A stretch of 48,188 nt of DNA, taken from positions 1 through 48,188 of the forward strand of contig CAZQXO010000014.1 in NCBI GenBank assembly GCA_964597445.1, in the 5' to 3' direction. How positions within the stretch are numbered: the first letter of the stretch is position 1; each line of letters starts with the position of its first letter. Position numbers and translations under genes: made by a program. Shown one piece after another: positions 22,273-29,560 of the stretch. Below the pieces are notes generated by a model. The model did not search any database and was not told where the DNA came from. It saw only the letters and a list, made by a program, of their open reading frames with translations. The stretch comes from UBA10649 sp964597445. GTDB taxonomy: Bacteria > Actinomycetota > Actinomycetes > S36-B12.

Positions 22273-24351
22273 TCAGGGTGCGAGGTCGACCAGGTGCAGG
22301 GTCTGGGTCGCGCGCGTGCAGGCGACGTAGATGTCGGCCCCGCGGATGGCCTGCCGGGCAATCGCCGACGGTTCGATCACGAAGACGTGGTCGAACTCCA
22401 GACCCTTGGTGTCGCGGGCGGTGAGGATCGCGACGGGGGCATCGATGGCATCATCGCCCGCACCGAATCGCGGATCGGCCGAGGTGAGCCATGTCCCGAT
22501 CTCGTCTGCGCGATCGTCGGGCACCACGACCCCGACGCGTCCCTCATCGAGTCGCCCGAGGATCACGCCCGGAAGCGTGGCGAGGTCAAGGGTCAGGTGC
22601 TCGGTGGGGGATCCGTCGCGGATCGGATGCAGGATGGGGGCATCGCCGCCGGCGGCCGTCAGCAGGTCGGTCGCGGTGTCGGCCGTCTGCTGGGTGATGC
22701 GGTACGTGACGGTCAGCACGTGGACGTCGATCTTCCCGCCGGCCCAGTCGAGAGCCTCCTGCCAGTCCCGCGCCCCGGCCGGGTGGGCCGTCTGCTGAAG
22801 GTCGCCCACCACCGTCATCGACCGCCGCGAACAGCGTCGGGCGAGGGCTCGCCAGGCCATGCGCGAGAGCTCCTGTGCCTCGTCGACGACGACGTGCCCG
22901 TAGACCCAGTCGCGGTCGGCCATCGCGCGCTCCGCCACCGTGGTCGAGGGGCGGTGTCGCGCGTGCGGATCGTTGACCCGCAGTTCGGCGTAGTCCGGAT
23001 CGTCGCGCTCGACGGAGGGTGCCGGTCGCACGAACTCCCCGAGGCGATCAGCCGCCTCGTCGAGCAGGGGAGAGTCGTCGACCGTCCACGGGGCAGCGGG
23101 CGCGCGGACCAGCAGGCGCTGCTGATCAGCGGTCAGCAGCCCGTCGGCCGCCTGCGCCAAGAAGTCGGGATCGGTCAGCAGAAGGTGCAGGAGTCGCTCC
23201 GGCGTGATGGGCAGCCACATGAGGTTGAGGGCGCGGCGCACGGCGGGCTCGTCGACGAGGTCGAGCAGGTGCGTGAGCCGGATGTCCGGATCGGTGGGAT
23301 CCTCACCGCGCCGCTTCGCGCGATCCCGCGACAGGTGGTCGAGGGCGCGACGGAGGAAGGGCTCGCGTCCGGCGTGGAAGGTCGCGTTCCGCGGCACTGA
23401 CCTGCGCGCCTCGGCGAGCTGCGCCGCGGTGATGCCGACCTCGGAGCCGTCCGACAGACGGATCGTCACGCTGGTGTCGGGCACCCTGATCCGCAGGGCG
23501 ACGGCCTGGGCGATCACGCGCGCCATGACGAGATCGCCCTTGATGGCGGCGACAGCCGGGGAATCCGGAATGGTCGCGCTCACCCCGGGATACAGCTGGC
23601 CGGGCGTCAGCAGCACGACATCGGTCTCGCCCAGGCTCGGGAGCACCTGGTCGATGTAGCGCAGGAACGCGGTCGACGGACCCACCACCAGGACGCCGTC
23701 CTTGGCGAGCCGGTCGCGGTGCGTGTAGAGCAGCCATGCGGCGCGGTGCAGAGCCACGACGGTCTTGCCTGTGCCCGGTCCGCCCTGCACCACGGTGACC
23801 TGGTTCAGCGGGCTGCGGACGATGCGGTCCTGGTCGGCTGCGATCGTGGCGATGATGTCGTTCATGCGCCCATCGCGCGGAGCATCCACCGCCCGCGCCG
23901 CGGCGTCCATGGCGATGACCGTGGGGTCGGTGAGGTCCTCGTCCTCCGTGTGCGTCACCGCGTGATCGCGCGTGATGATTCGGCGACGTCGACGCAGGCC
24001 CATCGGGTCCATGGCCGTCGCCTGGTAGAAGCCGGCCGCGTTGGGTGCACGCCAGTCGAGGAGGACGGGCTCACCCTCCGCGTCGCGCAGACCGATCCGA
24101 CCGATCCGCTGGACGCGTCCGTCCTCATGGTCCACCCGACCGAAGCAGAGCCGGCTCTCCGCCGCGGCAGCACTGCGCAGTTGCTGGGCGAGGTTGTCGT
24201 AGAGGGCCTGCTTCTCGAGCAGGTCCTGCCCGGTTCCGGTGTCCGGGGAATCCGCGAGGGAGGCGATCCGGGAGGCGAGGTGCTCGCGCAGGTCTCCGAG
24301 CAGGGCGTACGCGGAGTCGACGAAGGCCTGCTCCTCGGCGACCGCGTCCAT
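22273..24351 (-). CDS. helD: HelD-like RNA polymerase recycling ATPase (UvrD/Rep superfamily)
   Basis: A 692-residue protein with SF1 helicase motifs: Walker A GGPGTGKT at residues 190-197, DEAQ in VVDEAQELS, VVGDLQQT, TYRITQQT and the C-terminal YVACTRAT. The N-terminal coiled region (EEQAFVDSAYALLGDLREHL onward) and the long insert between motifs fit HelD, which binds RNA polymerase and uses ATP to free stalled complexes; in actinobacteria a class II HelD gives rifampicin tolerance. The start is ATG at 24351. It is divergent from rmuC with 125 bp between. A plain DNA helicase is less likely given the N-terminal coiled domain. Confidence 0.8.
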   Translation of the reverse strand: MDAVAEEQAFVDSAYALLGDLREHLASRIASLADSPDTGTGQDLLEKQALYDNLAQQLRSAAAAESRLCFGRVDHEDGRVQRIGRIGLRDAEGEPVLLDWRAPNAAGFYQATAMDPMGLRRRRRIITRDHAVTHTEDEDLTDPTVIAMDAAARAVDAPRDGRMNDIIATIAADQDRIVRSPLNQVTVVQGGPGTGKTVVALHRAAWLLYTHRDRLAKDGVLVVGPSTAFLRYIDQVLPSLGETDVVLLTPGQLYPGVSATIPDSPAVAAIKGDLVMARVIAQAVALRIRVPDTSVTIRLSDGSEVGITAAQLAEARRSVPRNATFHAGREPFLRRALDHLSRDRAKRRGEDPTDPDIRLTHLLDLVDEPAVRRALNLMWLPITPERLLHLLLTDPDFLAQAADGLLTADQQRLLVRAPAAPWTVDDSPLLDEAADRLGEFVRPAPSVERDDPDYAELRVNDPHARHRPSTTVAERAMADRDWVYGHVVVDEAQELSRMAWRALARRCSRRSMTVVGDLQQTAHPAGARDWQEALDWAGGKIDVHVLTVTYRITQQTADTATDLLTAAGGDAPILHPIRDGSPTEHLTLDLATLPGVILGRLDEGRVGVVVPDDRADEIGTWLTSADPRFGAGDDAIDAPVAILTARDTKGLEFDHVFVIEPSAIARQAIRGADIYVACTRATQTLHLVDLAP

Positions 24352-24476
24352 CCCACCTCCCCGGGACCCCGCCTGCCGTGCGGAGTGGGAGAAGAGTCAA
24401 TCACGGAAGCGGGGATCAGGTGAATCGAGGGCCTGAGCAGCCGGGGAATGTCACCCCCGCCTGCGACGATCCGGTC

Positions 24477-25505
24477 ATGGAGATGTGGGTCCTTGCTGTC
24501 CTCTTCCTGCTTGTCGGCCTCGTCGTGGGTGCGCTCCTCGGCCTGATGCTGGGGCGCTCGCGCGCACGAGCCGCCTCCTCGGTCCTCGAACTCGATGCCC
24601 TGCTGGCGCCCGTGCGCGAGAACCTGGAGAGCCTGCGCCGATCAGCGGAGGGGGCCAACCGGGATCGCGCTGCTGCCGAGGCCGCCATCGCGACCCAGCT
24701 GACGGCCGTGCAGGAGAGATACGCCGGGCTCGAGCAGGCCACGGCGCAGCTGCGGGCCGCCTTGGCCGGCGGCCAGACCCGCGGCCAGTGGGGCGAGATG
24801 CAGCTCGAGGGCCTGCTCGACCACGCGGGTCTGGTCGAGGGGGTGCACTACCGCCGCCAGGACATTCGCGACTCCGGTACGCGTCCGGACGTCGTCGTCA
24901 TGCTGCCGGGTGGGGGTGAGGTCCTCGTCGACGCGAAGTTCCCGTTCGACGCCTACTGGCAGTCGATCTCCGAGGCAGACGATGCGCGACGGTCGGAGCT
25001 CCTGCGCAAGCACGCCTCCGACGTTCTCGCCCGTGCGCGTGAACTCGCGGGCAAGGGCTACTCCGATGTGTCGACGTCTCCGGACTTCGTCGTCATGTTC
25101 CTCCCGCTGGAGTCGCTGCTCGCGGTGTCCCTGGACGCCGACCCGATGCTCCTGGAGAAGGCGTTCGAGCGCAGGGTGGTGCTGGCCACGCCCACCTCGA
25201 TGGTGGCACTCCTGCGCACCATCGCGTTCGGCTATCAGCGCCAGCTGATGGCCGACAACGCGGAGGAGATCCGGGCGGCCGGGGCCGAGATGCTGTCCCG
25301 CCTGGCCACCCTCACCGAGCACGTCGACGGCATGCGCCGTGGTCTCGAGCAGGCCGTGCGGGGGTACAACGCCTTCGTGGGCTCCTATGACCGTCAGGTC
25401 ATCGTGCAGGCGCGTCGGCTGCACGAGATGGGCGTCGAGGCACCGAAGGGTGTCACGTCGGCGGATGTCGTCACCGCCGAGCTGCGTGGATCCGACTCAA
25501 GGTGA
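24477..25505 (+). CDS. rmuC: RmuC-family DNA recombination protein
   Basis: A 342-residue protein with an N-terminal membrane helix (MWVLAVLFLLVGLVVGALLG), a coiled-coil region (residues about 40-100), and the RmuC nuclease-like domain: TRGQWGEMQLEGLLDHAGL, RPDVVVMLPGGGEVLVDAKFP, DFVVMFLPLESLLAVSL, and TPTSMVALLRTIAFGYQ. The conserved Asp in VDAKFP and Glu in WGEMQLE are present. RmuC limits inversions at short inverted repeats and may be a restriction-like nuclease. Its last 9 bp overlap the DUF3048 gene end on the other strand. Confidence 0.9.
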   Translation: MEMWVLAVLFLLVGLVVGALLGLMLGRSRARAASSVLELDALLAPVRENLESLRRSAEGANRDRAAAEAAIATQLTAVQERYAGLEQATAQLRAALAGGQTRGQWGEMQLEGLLDHAGLVEGVHYRRQDIRDSGTRPDVVVMLPGGGEVLVDAKFPFDAYWQSISEADDARRSELLRKHASDVLARARELAGKGYSDVSTSPDFVVMFLPLESLLAVSLDADPMLLEKAFERRVVLATPTSMVALLRTIAFGYQRQLMADNAEEIRAAGAEMLSRLATLTEHVDGMRRGLEQAVRGYNAFVGSYDRQVIVQARRLHEMGVEAPKGVTSADVVTAELRGSDSR

Positions 25506-26786
25506 GCCGGAGGGCGTTCCACTGGGACGCGACGTCGGCGAGGTCGGCGAGGTCGGCGTGGTCGTCGGTGTGGCCGTCGNNNNNNNNNNNNNNNNNNNNN
25601 NNNNNNNNNNNNNNNNNNNNNNNNNNNNNNNNNNNNNNNNNNNNNNNNNNNNNNNNNNNNNNNNNNNNNNNNNNNNNNNCGTCGGTGTGGCCGTCGCGGC
25701 CGAGGGATCGGTCCAGGGCGTGATCGTGGCCTTGCGCTCCTTGTCGAGGAGCACGACCCAGACCTGACCCGGCTTGAACGGCATGGGGGAGCCGTCCTCC
25801 AAGGTGAAGGAGGTGCCTCCCTTGCGCTCGGATCGCTCCCAGCGGACCTTCCAGCCCAGGCCGTCCCGCAGGACGACAGCCCGCCCGCTGCCGACGGTCT
25901 CCGCGTGTGGGGTGTTGCCTCCGCCCTTGTCGAAGAAGATCGACGGCTTCTGCTCGACGTACTGGATGACGACGGTGTCGGCCTGCTGGCCGGCCTTGCT
26001 CTCCTCGGCTCCCGCGGCGTCGTCGTTGAGGCTCACGGCGTAGGTGCCGCGCTTGGGCTTGTACCGGAAGCCGGCGGAGGCATAGCTCCACTCCATCTGC
26101 GCGTCGGTGGCGATCCGGCCTCCGGCGGGGATCTCGTCGCTGAAGACGAATCCGATGTCGGTCGAGAGGGACGCCTTCGGCGCCCGCTCCAGCGCGACGT
26201 TCCCGTCGAGGAAGTAGTTGTACGGGGCACGGCGGGAGGAGTCGCGGGCGTAGCCCTCGGCCCCCTTGCGGGGCGACACATCGATGATCGAGGCGTTGTC
26301 GAGGCTCTCGTACATCTTGCGCTGCGCCCCCGAGTAGGCGAAGGCGGGCTTTCCGTACTGCGCGAGCAGGTCGATGTCGGTGATGCGTGCGGAGCGCACA
26401 GGTCCGATTCGGTCGGGAATCGTGCTGGAGAACACCGCGGCCAGCCGCGTGATGCCGTACTCGACCTCCTCGATGTAGACGACGTCGGCATCGACGAGAC
26501 CGGCGTGGGGCTGCGCGTTGGGGGTGTTGTCGAGCTTGACGACCAGGACGGGTGCGTCACCGACCCCCTCCTCCCCGGTGAAGGGGGACAGGTAGGTGGG
26601 GGTGGGCGTCGGTGTCGGTGTCGGTGTCGGGGTGGGAGTCGGGGTCGACGTCGGGCTCGACGTGGTGGTGGCCGAGGCGCTGCCCGTGGGGGCGGACGAG
26701 TCCGTCGAGGGGGTGGCGCAGGCCGTCACCGCCGTGGCCGTGGCGAGCGTGAGGAGCCAGGGCAGGACTCGACGGGGGGCGGGCAC
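25497..26786 (-). CDS. DUF3048 (YerB-like) lipoprotein, interrupted by a gap
   Basis: An exported protein with lipobox VTAC at residues 20-23 and a Thr-Pro repeat linker (about eight TP pairs) before a DUF3048 domain: FTGEEGVGDAPVLVVKLDNT, DVVYIEEVEYGITRLAAVF, IGPVRSARITDIDLLAQYG and the C-terminal PGQVWVVLLDKERKATITPW. A second Thr/Pro-rich tail follows and contains the 100-N run at 25580-25679. The 17 bp CGTCGGTGTGGCCGTCG border the gap on both sides, and removing 117 bp keeps the frame. The GTG at 26786 gives a signal peptide; the start is the best of several. Function unknown; relatives are cell-envelope proteins. Confidence 0.8.
   Translation of the reverse strand: MPAPRRVLPWLLTLATATAVTACATPSTDSSAPTGSASATTTSSPTSTPTPTPTPTPTPTPTPTYLSPFTGEEGVGDAPVLVVKLDNTPNAQPHAGLVDADVVYIEEVEYGITRLAAVFSSTIPDRIGPVRSARITDIDLLAQYGKPAFAYSGAQRKMYESLDNASIIDVSPRKGAEGYARDSSRRAPYNYFLDGNVALERAPKASLSTDIGFVFSDEIPAGGRIATDAQMEWSYASAGFRYKPKRGTYAVSLNDDAAGAEESKAGQQADTVVIQYVEQKPSIFFDKGGGNTPHAETVGSGRAVVLRDGLGWKVRWERSERKGGTSFTLEDGSPMPFKPGQVWVVLLDKERKATITPWTDPSAATATPTXXXXXXXXXXXXXXXXXXXXXXXXXXXXXXXXXXTATPTTTPTSPTSPTSRPSGTPSGSP
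25563..25696. other. Assembly join inside a Thr-Pro coding repeat: 100 N with 17-bp shared ends
   Basis: CGTCGGTGTGGCCGTCG occurs immediately before and after the 100 N (25563-25579 and 25680-25696). Both copies encode Thr/Pro repeats (TATPT on each side), so the assembly broke in low-complexity DNA. The real number of repeat units cannot be read here. Confidence 0.8.
26597..26652. repeat. Hexamer microsatellite (GGTGTC-type) coding for a Thr-Pro tract
   Basis: Repeats of GGTGTC and near variants (GGCGTC, GGGGTC, GGAGTC) encode a run of Thr-Pro pairs on the minus strand in the DUF3048 protein, just after its lipid anchor. The tract should be an extended spacer between membrane and domain, and the number of units can change in frame. 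Confidence 0.8.
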
Positions 26787-26881
26787 CTGCGCAGGGTACG
26801 TCGCGGGGGACGCCCGGTGCGGGAGCAGGGGACGCAGGGGTGTCGCACGGAGGACCGGGTGGAGGGCCTGCCCTGATGTCT

Positions 26882-26936
26882 TGGGGGAGTGTGGTTGACG
26901 GTGGAGGGAAATGGAGTACAGTGGCGTCACTTGGAG
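26882..26936 (+). promoter_or_regulatory. MraZ operator: six TGG repeats at exact 10-bp spacing
   Basis: TGG occurs at 26882, 26892, 26902, 26912, 26922 and 26932, one per helical turn, in the pattern known for MraZ-binding repeats (TGGNN units separated by 5 bp). The repeats cover the predicted mraZ promoter, so MraZ bound to them should repress its own operon. The next position in phase (26942) is not TGG. Classic operators have three to four units; six in register is longer than usual. Confidence 0.85.
26895..26922 (+). promoter_or_regulatory. mraZ (dcw operon) promoter
   Basis: TTGACG (26895-26900) and TACAGT (26917-26922) are separated by 16 bp. The promoter lies inside the MraZ repeats and about 57 bp before the mraZ start codon. 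It is divergent from the DUF3048 gene. Confidence 0.65.
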
Positions 26937-26978
26937 AGACCAGGGTTGTAGGTGGGGCTGGACGGGAGGGAGAGGCGC

Positions 26979-27416
26979 ATGTTTCTCGGCTTCCTCGGCA
27001 CCCACACCCCGAAGCTCGACGACAAGGGGCGTCTGGTGCTCCCGGCCAAGTTCCGTGAGGGATTCGCCGCCGGGCTCGTGCTGACCAAGGGGCAGGACCG
27101 CTCGATCGTCGTGTGGCCGGCCGAGGAGTTCGCCGCCTACGCCGAGCGCCTGAACGAGGCGGGCCGGTCGAACCCGAAGGTGCAGGCCTACCAGCGCGTC
27201 CTGTTCTCCGGAGCCTTCGACGAGGTCCCGGATCGTCAGGGCCGCATCACCGTCCCGCCGGCCCTGCGCGAGTACGCGGGCCTCGACCGCGACGTCGTGG
27301 TCGTGGGCAAGAACACCACGGCCGAGATCTGGGACTCGGCCACCTGGACCGCCTACCTGGTCACGCAGGAAGAGGCCTTCTCCGATCTCAGCGAGGAGGT
27401 GCTGCCCGGGATCTGA
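26979..27416 (+). CDS. mraZ: Transcriptional regulator MraZ
   Basis: A 145-residue DNA-binding regulator made of two AbrB-like half domains, with the signatures KLDDKGRLVLPAKFR near the N-terminus and VPDRQGRITVPPALREY in the second half. MraZ forms a ring and binds TGG repeats upstream of its gene, repressing the dcw operon. The start at 26979 (MFLGFLG) follows the purine-rich GGGAGGGAGAGG ribosome site; an upstream GTG would add a short tail. It is the first gene of the cluster and precedes the RNA element and the 43-codon gene. Confidence 0.93.
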   Translation: MFLGFLGTHTPKLDDKGRLVLPAKFREGFAAGLVLTKGQDRSIVVWPAEEFAAYAERLNEAGRSNPKVQAYQRVLFSGAFDEVPDRQGRITVPPALREYAGLDRDVVVVGKNTTAEIWDSATWTAYLVTQEEAFSDLSEEVLPGI

Positions 27417-27469
27417 CGCCGTGCGGTGAGGTCTCCTCCCGCTCCTCGCTTGCATCCTGACGCGACTTC

Positions 27470-27505
27470 CCCCGCGCCAGGGTCCGCTGGAAACAGCGGG
27501 CGGGG
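27470..27505 (+). ncRNA. Structured RNA resembling the mraW motif, upstream of rsmH
   Basis: The outer stem pairs CCCCGC (27470-27475) with GCGGGG (27500-27505). An asymmetric internal loop, GCCAGGGT (27476-27483), precedes a perfect inner stem CCGCTG/CAGCGG (27484-27489 and 27494-27499) closed by a GAAA tetraloop. The mraW RNA motif is an actinobacterial cis element predicted upstream of mraW (rsmH); this position and shape fit it. I rely on memory of the motif and did not compare with the covariance model. Confidence 0.6.
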
Positions 27506-27600
27506 ACCTGACCGACACGGACCACCCAGCACCCGAACTCCCGCTTCGTCACTGCAGCACCGCTCTCCCGTCCGACCGCGAACCTGAATCAGGGGAAAAG

Positions 27601-27732
27601 ATGAGCAGCCTCACGACCTCCGGGCAGCCGATCCGATCGACCCTCCGCACCACGGGGGTCCTGGGCCTCGCCCTCGGACTCACGAGCGGTGTCCTGGTCC
27701 TCGTCGCCACCCTCGTGGACACCTGGGCCTGA
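27601..27732 (+). CDS. 43-residue membrane peptide upstream of rsmH
   Basis: ATG at 27601 opens a 43-codon frame ending in TGA at 27730-27732, with AGGGGAAAAG directly upstream. The peptide has a Ser/Thr/Arg-rich start (MSSLTTSGQPIRSTLRT) and one membrane helix (GVLGLALGLTSGVLVLVATL) and ends in VDTWA. It stops 2 nt before the rsmH start at 27735, as expected for a coupled gene. It is not one of the standard dcw genes and I do not recognise it. It could be a real small division protein or a leader peptide that sets rsmH translation. Confidence 0.6.
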   Translation: MSSLTTSGQPIRSTLRTTGVLGLALGLTSGVLVLVATLVDTWA

Positions 27733-27734
27733 GC

Positions 27735-28694
27735 ATGATGTCCGCCACCCCCACCCACGTCCCGGTCCTGCGCGACCGGGTCCTGACGCTGCTCGCCCCG
27801 GCCCTGGAGGAGCCGGGGGCGGTGCTCGTCGACGCCACCGTGGGGCTGGGCGGTCACAGTGAGGAGGCGCTCGTGCGCTTCCCGGAAGCTCGCGTGATCG
27901 GCCTGGATCGCGACACCGAGGCCCTGCGGATGTCCCGTGAGCGACTCTCCGGGTTCGGTGAGCGGATCACGCTGGTGCACGCCGTGTACGACGAACTGCC
28001 CGAGGTCCTCGCCGATCTCGGACTCGAGCGCGTGCAGGGCATCCTCTTCGACCTCGGCGTCTCGTCGATGCAGTTGGACGAGGCCGATCGCGGCTTCGCC
28101 TACGCGCAGGATGCTCCGCTGGACATGCGCATGGACCAGACGACCGGCATGACGGCGGCTGAAGTGCTCAACACCTACTCCGCCGCTGACCTGACGCGCA
28201 TCCTGCGGCAGTACGGGGAGGAGAAGTTCGCGAGTCGGATCGCCGCCCGCATCGTCGTCGAGCGCAAGGTGGAGCCCTTCACGACCTCTGCCCGCCTGGT
28301 CGACCTGATCCGTGCCTGCATCCCCGCGCCCGCCCGCCGCACCGGTGGCAATCCGGCCAAGCGGACCTTCCAGGCGCTGCGCATCGAGGTGAACGGCGAG
28401 CTCGACACCCTGCGCCGCGCACTGCCGGCAGCGCTGGCCGCACTGTCCGTCGGTGGCCGGATCGTCGTGATGTCCTACCAGTCCCTCGAGGATCGCATCG
28501 TCAAGCAGGCGCTCGCCTCCGGCGCTCGTTCCTCCGTTCCCGTCGACCTCCCCGTGGTGCCGGAGGAGTACCGCCCGTGGCTGCGCCTCCTCACGCGCGG
28601 AGCTGAGGTCGCCGATGAGGCGGAGGTCGAGCAGAACCCGCGCGCAGCGTCGGTGCGGGTGCGAGCTGCCGAGAAGATCGGGGAGGCGGCATGA
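27735..28694 (+). CDS. rsmH: 16S rRNA (cytosine(1402)-N(4))-methyltransferase RsmH
   Basis: A 319-residue SAM-dependent enzyme that methylates N4 of C1402 in 16S rRNA. The SAM motif DATVGLGGHSEEAL, GILFDLGVSSMQLDEADRGF, LDMRMDQ, and NPAKRTFQALRIEVNGEL in the C-terminal half are all present. Length is typical. The ATG pair at 27735 and 27738 leaves two possible starts; both lie 2-5 nt from the end of the 43-codon gene. Its stop overlaps the ftsL-like start (ATGA). Confidence 0.95.
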   Translation: MMSATPTHVPVLRDRVLTLLAPALEEPGAVLVDATVGLGGHSEEALVRFPEARVIGLDRDTEALRMSRERLSGFGERITLVHAVYDELPEVLADLGLERVQGILFDLGVSSMQLDEADRGFAYAQDAPLDMRMDQTTGMTAAEVLNTYSAADLTRILRQYGEEKFASRIAARIVVERKVEPFTTSARLVDLIRACIPAPARRTGGNPAKRTFQALRIEVNGELDTLRRALPAALAALSVGGRIVVMSYQSLEDRIVKQALASGARSSVPVDLPVVPEEYRPWLRLLTRGAEVADEAEVEQNPRAASVRVRAAEKIGEAA

Positions 28695-29560
28695 GCGCGC
28701 TGCGCAAGCATCGAGTCGAGCCTTCGGTCGATCCCGTCGTTGACCCATCGGCCGTTCCGGCGGAGCTTCCGGGCAATCCCGAGGGCACGGAGTATGCGAC
28801 TCGCGGTGCGCGAGCACACCGTTCGGCTCGGCCGCATCTGCGCATGGTCTCCCCGCTGCGTCCGGAGCGCGCGAGCCGCGGCCTCTTCGCCATCATCGTC
28901 ACGGGTGTCCTTGCTGTCGGAATGCTCGCGATCCTGCTGATCAACACGTCGCTCGCGCAGGGCGCCTTCACGATCAGCGAACTGAAGTCCGAGCAGACCG
29001 CGTTGCTCCAGGAGGAGCAGGCCCTCGCCGAGTCCGTCGCCGCGCTCGCAGCCCCGGAGGCTCTCGAGACCCAGGCGCGCGCGATGGGCATGGTGCCGAG
29101 TGAGAACCCCGTGTTCCTCGATGTCGAGACCGGCAAGGTGCTCGGCAAGCCCAAGCCCGCTCCGGGAGCTCGCGCGACGATGCCTCGTCTGCTGACTCCT
29201 GCTGACGCGACTGCTGCCGAGGGCGTCGACAACGCCCTGGCGGGCCTGCCCGTCGCAGCGAACCCCAACCTCGATCCCGCCGCCGTCGATGCGGCTGCTG
29301 CCCAGGCCGCGGCGAACCAGGCCGCCGGAGAGCAGGCCGCCGTGAGGCAGGCCGCGGCGAACGAGGCTGCGGCTGCGGCCGCGAACCGGAAGAAGGACCC
29401 CCTCGCCGAGGACAGCCTCTGGGAGGAGTCCGTCATCCTCGACGTCACCGACCAGCTTGCGGTGGGTGCTGCGGGAAAGCCGAACAAGCCCGGCAAGCCC
29501 GGCAAGGCTGACACGGTGGCGACGGGGGATGCCGGCCTGGTGGCGGTGCCGGTGCCGTGA
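28691..29560 (+). CDS. ftsL: FtsL-like cell division protein with long Ala-rich extension
   Basis: A 289-residue bitopic protein in the usual ftsL position. A basic cytoplasmic region is followed by one membrane helix (GLFAIIVTGVLAVGMLAILL, near residue 65) and a short leucine-zipper-like coiled coil (ELKSEQTALLQEEQALAESV) and the conserved LETQARAMGMVP with EN. FtsL works with FtsB/FtsQ to activate FtsWI. About 140 residues of low-complexity, Ala/Gln/Glu-rich sequence (AAAQAAANQAAGEQAAVRQA) and GKPNKPGKPGK follow, much longer than in most FtsL. It overlaps rsmH and ftsI by 4 nt each. Confidence 0.75.
   Translation: MSALRKHRVEPSVDPVVDPSAVPAELPGNPEGTEYATRGARAHRSARPHLRMVSPLRPERASRGLFAIIVTGVLAVGMLAILLINTSLAQGAFTISELKSEQTALLQEEQALAESVAALAAPEALETQARAMGMVPSENPVFLDVETGKVLGKPKPAPGARATMPRLLTPADATAAEGVDNALAGLPVAANPNLDPAAVDAAAAQAAANQAAGEQAAVRQAAANEAAAAAANRKKDPLAEDSLWEESVILDVTDQLAVGAAGKPNKPGKPGKADTVATGDAGLVAVPVP

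Noticed and set aside
26597..26652. CRISPR-like array or regulatory satellite
   Set aside because: It is a hexamer coding repeat for Thr-Pro pairs, without spacers.
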